The position numbers and the translations under genes are program-made. DNA of 39,486 nucleotides, taken from a virus. Below the pieces are notes generated by a model. That model saw only the letters and a program-made list of their open reading frames with translations. It was not told the origin of the DNA and did not search any database. Shown here one piece after another: positions 1 through 5,677 of this stretch (positions are counted from its first letter, which is position 1; each line of letters opens with the position of its first letter). The stretch lies in the IMG/VR virus record IMGVR_UViG_3300046817_000862, positions 1 through 39,486 of that record, one strand, 5' to 3'.

Positions 1-127
1 CGTGATCTCGGTCAGCGCCGCCCGCAGATCAGCAAGCATCTGTGTCAATTGGCTGTTATCGCGTACTAACCCGCCAGCCACCGCTCGTAGCCGCTCGACC
101 TCGGCGCGGAGTTCGTCGCGCTGTTGG
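1..127. repeat. Left copy of 127-bp terminal direct repeat (circular overlap)
   Basis: These bases are identical to 39360-39486. An exact 127-bp overlap equals a common largest de Bruijn k-mer, so the likeliest meaning is that the assembler closed a circular or circularly permuted genome. A gene reads through it in one frame from both copies, so the molecule is biologically continuous here. A true 127-bp terminal redundancy is possible but less likely. Confidence 0.95.
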
Positions 128-336
128 ATTGAGCGCTCGTAGTCCTGGCGGACGGCCGCGAGTGTGTCGGCCAATTCGAGGTATTGGTCGTGGAGTTGGA
201 CGGCCATGTCTTTGGCTCCTTGCTTGAGTCGCTCGACCTCGGCGCGGAGTTCGTCACGCTCGTGGCGTATCTTCTCGAACTGGCCTAGCCAGTAGCCGTC
301 TTGGACCCAGTCGTACTCGTCTTCCTTACTAGTCAT
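1..336 (-). CDS. Coiled-coil protein, 5' part (continues at right end of window)
   Basis: The ATG at 336 opens a frame that leaves the window at base 1. It resumes at 39359 and stops at 39282, giving 137 residues on the circular molecule. The N-terminus is MTSKEDEYDWVQDGYWLGQF. A charged heptad-rich region follows, with the phrase RDELRAEVERL occurring twice about 50 residues apart; an internal duplication of a coiled-coil segment is visible in protein and DNA. It is the sixth gene of the leftward operon and starts 8 nt after the preceding stop. No enzymatic motif is seen. A role as scaffold, partner-binding or nucleic-acid-binding protein would be a guess. Confidence 0.8.
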   Translation of the reverse strand, partial: MTSKEDEYDWVQDGYWLGQFEKIRHERDELRAEVERLKQGAKDMAVQLHDQYLELADTLAAVRQDYERSIQQRDELRAEVERLRAVAGGLVRDNSQLTQMLADLRAALTEIT

Positions 337-344
337 AACGGCAC

Positions 345-521
345 TTATGAAGACCAAGCGGGCCGCTCGTCGCTGCGCCCGTAAAGGTCCTTGAGTAACT
401 GGGTGCAGGCCGGCGAAAGCTGCAAGTCTCTCGCGGCACGTTCGAGCGTCAGCAGCCAGTGAAGGTCTGAGTAGGCCCGTGGCCAGTCAATCTCGAACTC
501 GGATTTGGCCGATATAACCAC
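345..521 (-). CDS. Small protein of unknown function, leftward operon
   Basis: This encodes 58 residues from a GTG at 521, chosen because GGGAG lies 8 nt upstream and because the start then falls just after the previous gene's stop at 539. A GTG at 563 in the same frame would overlap the previous gene and has no clear ribosome site. The protein has an amphipathic helical centre (YSDLHWLLTLERAARDLQL) and an acidic, hydrophilic end. There is no signal peptide or membrane segment. I do not recognise a family. It lies between the OB-like gene and the coiled-coil gene and is probably co-transcribed with both. Confidence 0.65.
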   Translation of the reverse strand: MVISAKSEFEIDWPRAYSDLHWLLTLERAARDLQLSPACTQLLKDLYGRSDERPAWSS

Positions 522-538
522 TACTAAGTCTCCCAAGC

Positions 539-907
539 CTACTGGTTGACCCAGGCTAACCACTTGTCGGCCAACAACAGGACGTGATCCGACCGTACCT
601 CCTCGCGCGTGTGCGACAGTTCGCCCAGGAAGGTGGCCGCAGAACGGAGCACGGCCAGGCGAGCGATGCGATCCTCGCGCGACACACTAGCTGTCTCAAC
701 TCCCGCAGTTTTGAGTACCTCCAGGTCCTTGATGAAACCTTTCGAGTCGACCTCGAGCCGCACGTGCGCACCCTGCTCTGGCAGCTCGACGGGGTGAAAC
801 TGACTGACGTTCAGCCAGGCGCCGCCGATCCTGATGCCCGTGCGGTTGGTGGCTTCGACGGTGCCCTCGACCTGCTGGGTGGGCACCCGACCGTTAGTCA
901 TCGACAT
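539..907 (-). CDS. OB-fold-like small protein
   Basis: This encodes 122 residues from the ATG at 907; an ATG at 901 is the alternative and overlaps the upstream stop. Residues about 12-66 carry a pattern typical of small beta barrels: VEGTVEATNRTGIRIGG, then a tryptophan strand (AWLNVSQF), then a strand ending in VDSKGFIKDLEVL. That is compatible with an OB-like nucleic-acid-binding fold, though the assignment is by pattern only. The C-terminal half is helical and charged. Its place in an early leftward operon fits a DNA metabolism or host-takeover role. Single-strand DNA binding is an inference. Confidence 0.75.
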   Translation of the reverse strand: MSMTNGRVPTQQVEGTVEATNRTGIRIGGAWLNVSQFHPVELPEQGAHVRLEVDSKGFIKDLEVLKTAGVETASVSREDRIARLAVLRSAATFLGELSHTREEVRSDHVLLLADKWLAWVNQ

Positions 908-1067
908 CGCCGCTCACCTCGGTCACTCTCAGGCCAAAGCGGGCCCAGAAGTGGGCGACGATCCACTGCTCGAGTCGGTCCCACTCGACCAGCGACATGT
1001 TCGTGCTCGTCTCAGGCGCGACGGAGACGGTGATGACGATGCGGGTAATCACCACGACACCTGGCAT
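894..1067 (-). CDS. Small protein of unknown function
   Basis: This encodes 57 residues from the ATG at 1067 to the TAA at 894-896. It overlaps the downstream gene's start by 14 bp and the upstream gene's end by 19 bp, which is normal packing here. The first 20 residues form a hydrophobic beta-like segment (MPGVVVITRIVITVSVAPET), followed by a tryptophan-containing helix (VEWDRLEQWIVAHFWARFG) and an acidic tail. It resembles no family I can name. The valine/isoleucine N-terminus is too short and broken for a confident membrane segment. Translational coupling to its neighbours is likely from the overlaps. Confidence 0.65.
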   Translation of the reverse strand: MPGVVVITRIVITVSVAPETSTNMSLVEWDRLEQWIVAHFWARFGLRVTEVSGDVDD

Positions 1068-1321
1068 TCGTCCTCGTCCCACACCGGCGCGGGGCGGCGG
1101 TCGCTGGCGCGGACCATGTCCTCGACGGCGCCGTCTTCGAGCAGCAGGAGCAGGTCGCGCAGTAGCGGTACGAGCTCGATCAGGCGCGACGAGTCCTGCA
1201 TGGCCGCGCGTCCGCCGGCGCGCCACGCGGCGCCCCAGATGGCCGACGGGTCTTCCGATTCGCGGGGATGGTAATGACGCCAGGCGAAGTAGGCGCTGGA
1301 CGGGCTGACGGCGAGGCTCAT
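1049..1321 (-). CDS. Small protein of unknown function
   Basis: This encodes 90 residues from the ATG at 1321, which shares ATGA with the stop of the SWIM gene and implies coupled translation. The N-terminal half has aromatic residues and an alanine-rich stretch (AIWGAAWRAGGRAAMQDS). The second half has a leucine-rich helix (LIELVPLLRDLLLLLEDG) and an acidic end rich in D, E and W. The leucine helix could be an oligomerisation surface rather than a membrane span, because acidic residues interrupt it. No family is recognised. Confidence 0.7.
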   Translation of the reverse strand: MSLAVSPSSAYFAWRHYHPRESEDPSAIWGAAWRAGGRAAMQDSSRLIELVPLLRDLLLLLEDGAVEDMVRASDRRPAPVWDEDECQVSW

Positions 1322-1758
1322 CAGTCCTCCCGCACGATGGGCTCGAAGCCCTTCCGCGGCTTGCCGAGGATGCGGGCGAGCGGCGCGGGATCGTCGTCGA
1401 AGCGGGCGAAGATGTCGTCGTACTTCGCGGCGGCCTGCTCGTCCGCGACGTGCTGGCAGTGGAGTTGCACGGCCAGCTGGTGCTTGCAGGTGTGGCGCTG
1501 GGCGTCGTAGCACGTGCAGGAGGTGCGGGTGACGAGGTAGTAGTGGTCACCCTTGCTGGCGCGGATGCCGTAAGCCTTGCGGCCGTCTGCGGTGCGGCAC
1601 TTGATCCATTGGCCGGCGTCGGTGGCCAGCTCGACGGCCTTCGGGCCGCGCGGGTCGGTGGATGGGAGGAGTAGGGTGGTCATGGTTGGCACCTTTCGCC
1701 AGGTGTTGGCCACGAGCAGGTCGGCGGCTTCAACGCTGGCCTGCTCTCTTTCGGTCAC
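1321..1758 (-). CDS. SWIM zinc-finger protein, first gene of the leftward operon
   Basis: This encodes 145 residues. A SWIM-type zinc finger is visible around residues 81-92 as C-T-C, seven residues, then C-K-H, preceded by the usual aromatic strand (GDHYYLVTRTSCTC). SWIM fingers bind DNA or partner proteins and occur in bacterial ATPases, transposases and stand-alone phage proteins. Just upstream is a basic segment on a WIKCRTADGRKAYGI core. The GTG start at 1758 is preferred because it falls exactly 6 nt after a TATACT box, as the repressor's ATG does on the other strand. An ATG at 1683 with GAAAGGTG 7 nt upstream is a strong alternative. Its product is probably a nucleic-acid-binding accessory protein. 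Confidence 0.85.
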   Translation of the reverse strand: MTEREQASVEAADLLVANTWRKVPTMTTLLLPSTDPRGPKAVELATDAGQWIKCRTADGRKAYGIRASKGDHYYLVTRTSCTCYDAQRHTCKHQLAVQLHCQHVADEQAAAKYDDIFARFDDDPAPLARILGKPRKGFEPIVRED

Positions 1759-1764
1759 GTCCTA

Positions 1765-1793
1765 AGTATACTAGCCGCGCTACCTACGCGCAA
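1765..1793 (-). promoter_or_regulatory. Leftward promoter PL-like, leaderless
   Basis: Read on the minus strand, TTGCGC (1793-1788) and TATACT (1770-1765) are separated by 17 bp, a good sigma-70-type match. The start codon GTG at 1758 begins the seventh base after the -10 box, so the predicted transcript would begin at or next to the start codon. The -10 lies in the 8-bp palindrome AGTATACT (1765-1772). Confidence 0.75.
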
Positions 1794-1801
1794 CATATAC
1801 T
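1771..1801 (+). promoter_or_regulatory. Repressor promoter (leaderless) and operator-like dyad
   Basis: A TATACT box at 1796-1801 is followed by six bases and then the repressor ATG at 1808, mirroring the leftward side. There is no good -35 at 17 bp. Between the two -10 boxes lies an imperfect dyad, GCGCTACCTACGCGC (1777-1791), a natural candidate for repressor binding to both promoters. Confidence 0.6.
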
Positions 1802-1807
1802 GGACGT

Positions 1808-2017
1808 ATGCAATACACCAGTAGCGCACTTGGAGAGCGCGTGCGCCGCCTGCGTATGCGCCAGGCTCTCAGCCAACTCGACCTCGCCGAGAGCGCAGGC
1901 ATCAGCCGCGGTGCCGTCATGCGCATCGAACGGGGGCAGCCGGCGCGGCCGAGCACCATCCGCAGACTGGCGCACGCCCTCGGTGTTGGCGTCATGAAAC
2001 TCACCGTTGGCGAGTAA
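1808..2017 (+). CDS. XRE-family helix-turn-helix repressor (cI-like)
   Basis: This encodes 69 residues, essentially one HTH_3 domain: LGERVRRLRMRQALSQLDLA, then the recognition-helix region AGISRGAVMRIERG, then the closing helices PSTIRRLAHALGVGVMKL. There is no C-terminal peptidase or dimerisation domain, so it is the minimal repressor type. It is transcribed away from the leftward operon and lies directly upstream of the integrase, the usual place of an immunity repressor. Its ATG is 6 nt after a TATACT box, so it is probably translated from a leaderless mRNA, as many phage repressors are. It probably binds the dyad between the divergent promoters; this is inferred. Confidence 0.9.
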   Translation: MQYTSSALGERVRRLRMRQALSQLDLAESAGISRGAVMRIERGQPARPSTIRRLAHALGVGVMKLTVGE

Positions 2018-2025
2018 AAAAGAGT

Positions 2026-2058
2026 TGCCCCGCGCTGCAGAGTCATACAGCCGGGGCA
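2026..2058. other. Hairpin between repressor and integrase; terminator or attP candidate
   Basis: TGCCCCG (2026-2032) pairs with CGGGGCA (2052-2058), and inside it CTG (2035-2037) pairs with CAG (2048-2050). No T-run follows, so it is a weak intrinsic terminator for the repressor gene. Serine integrases often use an attP of about 50 bp next to the 5' end of int with an imperfect dyad, so this spot is also the best attP candidate. Confidence 0.45.
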
Positions 2059-2092
2059 TTGGCAGATCGAAGGGTTGAAGGACTGACCTGCA

Positions 2093-3838
2093 ATGAAAAG
2101 TCTACGACGCACGGTGACGACAAGCACCGCCGCGGCCTACCAGACCAATATCGCCGCTTCCTACGAGCGGGTTAGCACAATGGCCCAGGCCGAGTTCGGC
2201 TATGGACTGAAGGTCTCGGGCCGCGACGTCGACGACATGGCACGAGAGCATGGGCTGGACTTGCCCCAGGAGTTCCGCTTCGTCGACGGCGTGGATCAGA
2301 ACGCGAGCGGTACTGATTGGACGTTGCCGGCCCTCAACGCGATGCTTGACCTCGCCAAGGCTAAGCGCTTCACGACGCTCCTGGTGCCCGCCACTGACCG
2401 CTTCACGCGCGACACGCCGAAGGGGCTGACACTCACTGCACAGTTAGCCAGCTACGGCGTGCGCGTGATCTGGGGCAACCTGCCGCAGATCGAGGATACC
2501 GACGGCCATCCGATGAAGCGCTACATCCGCAGGCGCATGGAGTCCGACGCATTCCAGCTCGCCGAGCTCGAGCGCGAGATGATCACCTTCCGCACGGCCC
2601 GTGCGCGGCACGCCAAGGCCAAGGACGGCCGCGTGGTTGGCAACGGCCCGCCGCCGTTTGGCTACGAGTACCGGCGCGCCGATGATCAGAAGCACAAGGT
2701 GAATGGTCTGGTTGAGGTGGCGCAGGAAGCGCTGATCGTCCGGCAACTCTTCGAACGAGCGCGGACAGCGTCGACGACTCGGCTACAACGATGGCTCGAC
2801 AGCCAGAACGTCCCCACCCCGCGCCAGATGCGCGGACTTCGTGGTGCTCCGTCAGGCGGCTGGAACTACGGGACCATCGCCGAGATCCTCAACAACGCGG
2901 TCTACGTCGGCTGTTATCGCTATGGCGACCAGGAGATCGCTGTGCCGCCCCTGGTCGATCGGGCGACATTCGATGCAGTCCAGAACGGACTGGCGCGCCG
3001 CTACCGTCGCCCGAGTGGCTGGTGGAAGAAGAAGCTCGAACGCGAAGACCCGTTCGTGCTCCGCGGCCTGCTTGAGTGCGGCCACTGCAGCAAACCTGGC
3101 CAGCCACAGATCCTGCACGCCCAGGAGAAGGTGGTCGCCCGGCGCCGCTACTACTGGTGCGCGAACAAGTTCGCCTCGCGCGTCAAGGACGGGCAGCAGA
3201 CCTGCCCGCTTCCAGGCATTCGCGCCGAGGTCCTCGAGGACTGGCTCTGGCACGCGGTCGTGAGCGCCATCGCCAACGTCGACGAGTTCGACGCCAGTCT
3301 TCAAGCATCCCAGGAGCGGCGCGACGCCGAGCTTCACGAACGTGCGGATCGCCTCGCGGCCATCGACCAGGAGGTCGCGCGCTACCAGCGCCGTCTGGAC
3401 CGGGCCGTTGCCAAACTGCTCGATGACGACTTCGAAGATGAGGATGAGCGTGGCTCAGTCGAACGCAACCGCGACGACAGCAAGCGACTGCTCGCACGCC
3501 TCCGCGCCGACCGCGAGCGTGAGGTCGCCGAGACGCGACCGGCCGGACTCAGCGCCGAAGACGTGGTCGCGTTCCGCCAGCTCTTGCGCCACTTGAATAC
3601 GGGTGGACTGGACAAGGCCACGCCGTCAGAGCGGCGCGAGGTCCTCGAGTTGCTCGGCATTCGCGGCGTGGTCCGCGTTGCTTCCGACGGCGCGGACGCG
3701 GTGCTCGTGCAGGAGTCACCGAAGCGCTGGGCGCGCATCGATTGGGACGGCGAGATCCGTCTGCAATCTGACCAGAGTTTCAAGAAACTTCGATTAGTTT
3801 GCAACCCTACGCCGCGCTTCGTGCTTCTGGCGGCGTAG
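2093..3838 (+). CDS. int: Large serine recombinase (phage integrase)
   Basis: This 581-residue protein catalyses site-specific integration between attP and attB through a serine-DNA intermediate. The resolvase-type catalytic domain covers residues about 20-180: the nucleophile is Ser28 in YERVS, and the conserved arginine patch reads ATDRFTRDT. The recombinase domain follows with GPPPFGYEYRR and the typical helix around AVYVG. A zinc ribbon begins near residue 326 with CGHC and continues to a second cysteine pair (YYWC and QTC). A coiled coil occupies about residues 395-480. Length and order match phage large serine integrases. The ATG at 2093 has AAGGA about 10 nt upstream. No recombination directionality factor was recognised; it may be one of the small unknown early genes. 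Confidence 0.97.
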   Translation: MKSLRRTVTTSTAAAYQTNIAASYERVSTMAQAEFGYGLKVSGRDVDDMAREHGLDLPQEFRFVDGVDQNASGTDWTLPALNAMLDLAKAKRFTTLLVPATDRFTRDTPKGLTLTAQLASYGVRVIWGNLPQIEDTDGHPMKRYIRRRMESDAFQLAELEREMITFRTARARHAKAKDGRVVGNGPPPFGYEYRRADDQKHKVNGLVEVAQEALIVRQLFERARTASTTRLQRWLDSQNVPTPRQMRGLRGAPSGGWNYGTIAEILNNAVYVGCYRYGDQEIAVPPLVDRATFDAVQNGLARRYRRPSGWWKKKLEREDPFVLRGLLECGHCSKPGQPQILHAQEKVVARRRYYWCANKFASRVKDGQQTCPLPGIRAEVLEDWLWHAVVSAIANVDEFDASLQASQERRDAELHERADRLAAIDQEVARYQRRLDRAVAKLLDDDFEDEDERGSVERNRDDSKRLLARLRADREREVAETRPAGLSAEDVVAFRQLLRHLNTGGLDKATPSERREVLELLGIRGVVRVASDGADAVLVQESPKRWARIDWDGEIRLQSDQSFKKLRLVCNPTPRFVLLAA

Positions 3839-4022
3839 AGAGCATCCGCTCCAGCAGCTCGCGGTCAGCCTCGAGTTGCTGGCGATCCCCGCGGCCGACT
3901 TCCAGTTCGGCCCTGATGTGCCGTAGCGCGATCTGCGCCAGGATTTCGTACACACGCCACGGCACCTGAGCATCGACCACGCCCACCAGTCTGCGCCGCC
4001 ACCAGGTGCTCCGGCGGGACAC
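3807..4022 (-). CDS. Small helical protein, convergent with the integrase
   Basis: This encodes 71 residues from a GTG at 4022, overlapping the last 32 bp of the integrase gene tail to tail. The protein is basic at the start (SRRSTWWRRRL). It then has one long amphipathic helix (VPWRVYEILAQIALRHIRAE) and an acidic helix ending in LLERMLSTPPEARSAA. The amino-acid pattern looks coded, unlike the other frames on this strand. It follows the XRE gene at 4069 with a 21-bp dyad in the gap. No family is recognised. It could be a partner of the XRE regulator or an excision or antirepressor factor, but there is no direct evidence. Confidence 0.5.
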   Translation of the reverse strand: MSRRSTWWRRRLVGVVDAQVPWRVYEILAQIALRHIRAELEVGRGDRQQLEADRELLERMLSTPPEARSAA

Positions 4023-4026
4023 ATTG

Positions 4027-4047
4027 GGACAAATCCGAAATTTGTCC
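4027..4047. promoter_or_regulatory. Perfect 8-bp-arm dyad, operator candidate
   Basis: GGACAAAT (4027-4034) and ATTTGTCC (4040-4047) form a perfect inverted repeat around CCGAA. It sits 5 bp upstream of the GTG at 4022 and just after the XRE gene. There is no T-run, so an operator is likelier than a terminator. A related element, CGAATTTGTCCC, occurs at 5125-5136. Confidence 0.55.
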
Positions 4048-4068
4048 GCTGGGTCTCGCCTCAGGTCA

Positions 4069-4251
4069 TCACTGAAGTTCGGCTGGGTCGACCTTGAGCG
4101 CCTTGGCCAGTTTGAGGACTGTCGACGGCCATGCGTTGCGGCCGGCCTCCAGCTTGATGATGGTCGTCCTGGAGACCTTCGAGCGCTTGTACAACTCTTC
4201 TTGAGTGAAGGCGCGCTTGAGTCGCCACTCCTGCAGACGAGGCACACGCAC
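4069..4251 (-). CDS. XRE-family helix-turn-helix regulator (Cro or second repressor)
   Basis: This encodes 60 residues from the GTG at 4251. It is a compact HTH_3 domain: VPRLQEWRLKRAFTQEELYK, recognition region SKVSRTTIIKLEAGRN, then PSTVLKLAKALKVDPAELQ. The same frame is open further upstream, with an ATG near 4363 adding about 38 residues that look unlike coding sequence; the short form is preferred because XRE domains start a few residues before this point. It is transcribed leftward, away from the rightward early operon. The dyad at 4382-4409 in the divergent region is its likely target. A Cro-like or secondary immunity role is inferred from position. Confidence 0.8.
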   Translation of the reverse strand: MRVPRLQEWRLKRAFTQEELYKRSKVSRTTIIKLEAGRNAWPSTVLKLAKALKVDPAELQ

Positions 4252-4363
4252 GTCTGATGATGATCGTGCGCGCGACTGGAGTTGAACAGTGTCACCCACG
4301 TTGTGCGCAGGATAAACGCCAGTAGCGCCTCGTGTGTAGGGAGGAAATTGCCGAGCCGGCATA

Positions 4364-4409
4364 TTGACACGTTTCGCTGATGTTGCGCTAACGTTGAGCT
4401 TAGCGCAAC
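4364..4409 (+). promoter_or_regulatory. Rightward early promoter with overlapping long dyad operator
   Basis: A perfect -35 TTGACA (4364-4369) is followed after 17 bp by the weak -10 GCTAAC (4387-4392). The -10 lies in a perfect inverted repeat: GTTGCGCTAA (4382-4391), an 8-bp spacer, then TTAGCGCAAC (4400-4409). Occupancy of the dyad would block RNA polymerase. The GCGCAAC half-site also appears in the 1771-1794 control region. Confidence 0.6.
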
Positions 4410-4505
4410 CTCGAACCGAGAAGGGACTGGCGCAGAGCGGCAATAGCGTTGGCCCGACGAGAGACCCTGCAACGCCCCCGCCGGACGAAACGCACGCCGA
4501 ATCAG

Positions 4506-4521
4506 TAGAACGTGTGTTCTA
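4506..4521. promoter_or_regulatory. Putative LexA (SOS) box
   Basis: TAGAACGTGTGTTCTA has 6-bp inverted arms around GTGT. Its core GAAC-GTGT-GTTC fits the Gram-positive SOS consensus GAAC-R-N-R-Y-GTTY at every position. It overlaps a TAATAC box (4520-4525) just upstream of the first early gene, the position of a LexA-repressed promoter. Confidence 0.65.
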
Positions 4522-4535
4522 ATACTGTGGTGGGT

Positions 4536-5117
4536 ATGGGGGTAGTACGTGGGTGGAAAGTGGTGCCGTTGCCGGCAAGCGGGAAGATTTCAAATGTTTC
4601 CGCACTTTGTCTGCCGGAGCGTATGCCGGTGGCTGACGATGACAGACAGTTGTCTATGTTCCCGCGTGACGATCCTGTCCGAGAGCTGCTCTTCAACGTC
4701 ATCAAGACCCAGGCGGAAGGGATACGCATGCTCTCCGCGGTCGCCGCTGGCTACCAGATGGAACTCAAGGAGGCGCTCGCTCAGGGGTTCCACCTCAAGC
4801 CGCTCGACGATCTTCCGTCCGCGCCCGAGCGTGATGGCTACGGCCCGTCGAATAGCAAACACCGCACGTTCCGCGGTTTCGCGCTCGACCTGCAGCGGCT
4901 CGAACGAATCGTGCGTCGCGACAATCACCTCGAGCACGACGACGCGGTGACCAAGGAAATGCTGTATGCGGCGGGTGCGCCGATGCCCAGGACGATCTGG
5001 AACACGATGAAGGGCTACGCGCTGCGATCCGACCAATGGCCGCCCTCGACGTGGGACGCGAGCGAAGATCGGACATGGCATTCCCCCCACAAAAACAGGC
5101 GCCGAGGCAAATTCTAG
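4536..5117 (+). CDS. Early protein of unknown function, probable SOS-regulated gene
   Basis: This encodes 193 residues from the ATG at 4536. The frame is also open from GTGs at 4527 and 4530, and an ATG at 4623 is a later alternative. The middle is helical: DPVRELLFNVIKTQAEG, then a hydrophobic stretch, then LDLQRLERIVRRDNHLEHDD. The C-terminus is basic and tryptophan-rich, ending in KNRRRGKF. No zinc or nucleotide motif and no membrane segment is seen. As first gene of the rightward operon behind an SOS box and a repressor operator, a regulatory or DNA-binding role (antirepressor, excision or early activator) is possible but unproven. Confidence 0.7.
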   Translation: MGVVRGWKVVPLPASGKISNVSALCLPERMPVADDDRQLSMFPRDDPVRELLFNVIKTQAEGIRMLSAVAAGYQMELKEALAQGFHLKPLDDLPSAPERDGYGPSNSKHRTFRGFALDLQRLERIVRRDNHLEHDDAVTKEMLYAAGAPMPRTIWNTMKGYALRSDQWPPSTWDASEDRTWHSPHKNRRRGKF

Positions 5118-5155
5118 ATTTGGTCGAATTTGTCCCGCCGGGGGCGTTGACGCGG

Positions 5156-5177
5156 ACGCATGCTGGGGGGCATGCGT
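5156..5177 (+). promoter_or_regulatory. Dyad with the ribosome site in its loop, next to the RHH gene
   Basis: ACGCATGC (5156-5163) and GCATGCGT (5170-5177) are perfect inverted arms around TGGGGG, and ATG 5178 follows directly. The G-run in the loop is the only ribosome-binding candidate. As DNA it is a classic operator next to a ribbon-helix-helix gene; as RNA it would form a stem abutting the start codon. Confidence 0.6.
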
Positions 5178-5345
5178 ATGCAGATCGAGGTGCGACGCGA
5201 GGACGAAGATCCGCTGCGCACCCTGGCGTTCAATGATCATCGCTCGGTCCGCGAGCAGGCCAGCTATTTACTGCACCTCAAGATCCGTGACGAGGTCGCG
5301 CGACTTGGACTGACGGAGTCCGAACCAGTAGCCGAGGTTGCGTGA
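5178..5345 (+). CDS. Ribbon-helix-helix (Arc/ParD-like) DNA-binding protein
   Basis: This encodes 55 residues from the ATG at 5178; an ATG at 5172 is in frame but lies inside the dyad and has poor spacing. A short beta strand (MQIEVRRED) is followed by helix LRTLAFNDHRSVREQASYLL and helix HLKIRDEVARLG. The RSVREQA phrase is typical of ribbon-helix-helix repressors, which dimerise through the strand and bind palindromic operators. The palindrome touching its start codon suggests autoregulation. It could be a lone regulator or an antitoxin-like protein, but the next gene does not look like a known toxin. The stop overlaps the next GTG (GTGA). Confidence 0.75.
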   Translation: MQIEVRREDEDPLRTLAFNDHRSVREQASYLLHLKIRDEVARLGLTESEPVAEVA

Positions 5346-5677
5346 GCACGCTCGAGCAGCTCGACGTCATGGCTGAGTTGCTGACGCGCGAACTCGACGA
5401 ACTGCGGCACATTCGCGCCGCCCTGGACGTGCCGCTGACCGAATCGCGCTCGAGTTGCACGGTAAAAACGAGCACGCGCGGCCAGGACCTCGAGGTGAAA
5501 AGCTACGCCGATGGGCTGCTGGCGAAGGCAGTCAACGAGGCGCTGGGCGAGTACGCGCGGGGGATGCGCGAACTGCAAGCGCTGCAGGCGAGCCAGTGGC
5601 AGCAGACGGTCGATGCCCTGGCCGAACGCGAGACCGCGGTGGGCTCGGCGTACTGGAAGTCCGAGGCGTCCACGTGA
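5342..5677 (+). CDS. Helical early protein of unknown function
   Basis: This encodes 111 residues from a GTG that overlaps the RHH stop by 4 bp. It begins with an amphipathic helix (TLEQLDVMAELLTRELDELR). A short polar strand region follows, then a long helix (GLLAKAVNEALGEYARGMRE) continuing to the C-terminus. There are no cysteines of note beyond one in SSCTV. The helical, charged layout suggests a coiled-coil or helical-bundle protein. No family is recognised. Tight coupling on both sides makes co-expression with the RHH protein certain if the operon is transcribed as one unit. Confidence 0.75.
   Translation: MSTLEQLDVMAELLTRELDELRHIRAALDVPLTESRSSCTVKTSTRGQDLEVKSYADGLLAKAVNEALGEYARGMRELQALQASQWQQTVDALAERETAVGSAYWKSEAST

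Noticed and set aside
66-257. Leftward 63-codon frame at the left end
   Set aside because: It is an out-of-frame reading of the coiled-coil gene, giving Ser/Thr/Asn/Pro noise.
2018-2092. Definite attP call next to the integrase gene
   Set aside because: The hairpin at 2026-2058 is in the right place, but attP cannot be proved without an attL/attR or host attB; it is listed only as a candidate.
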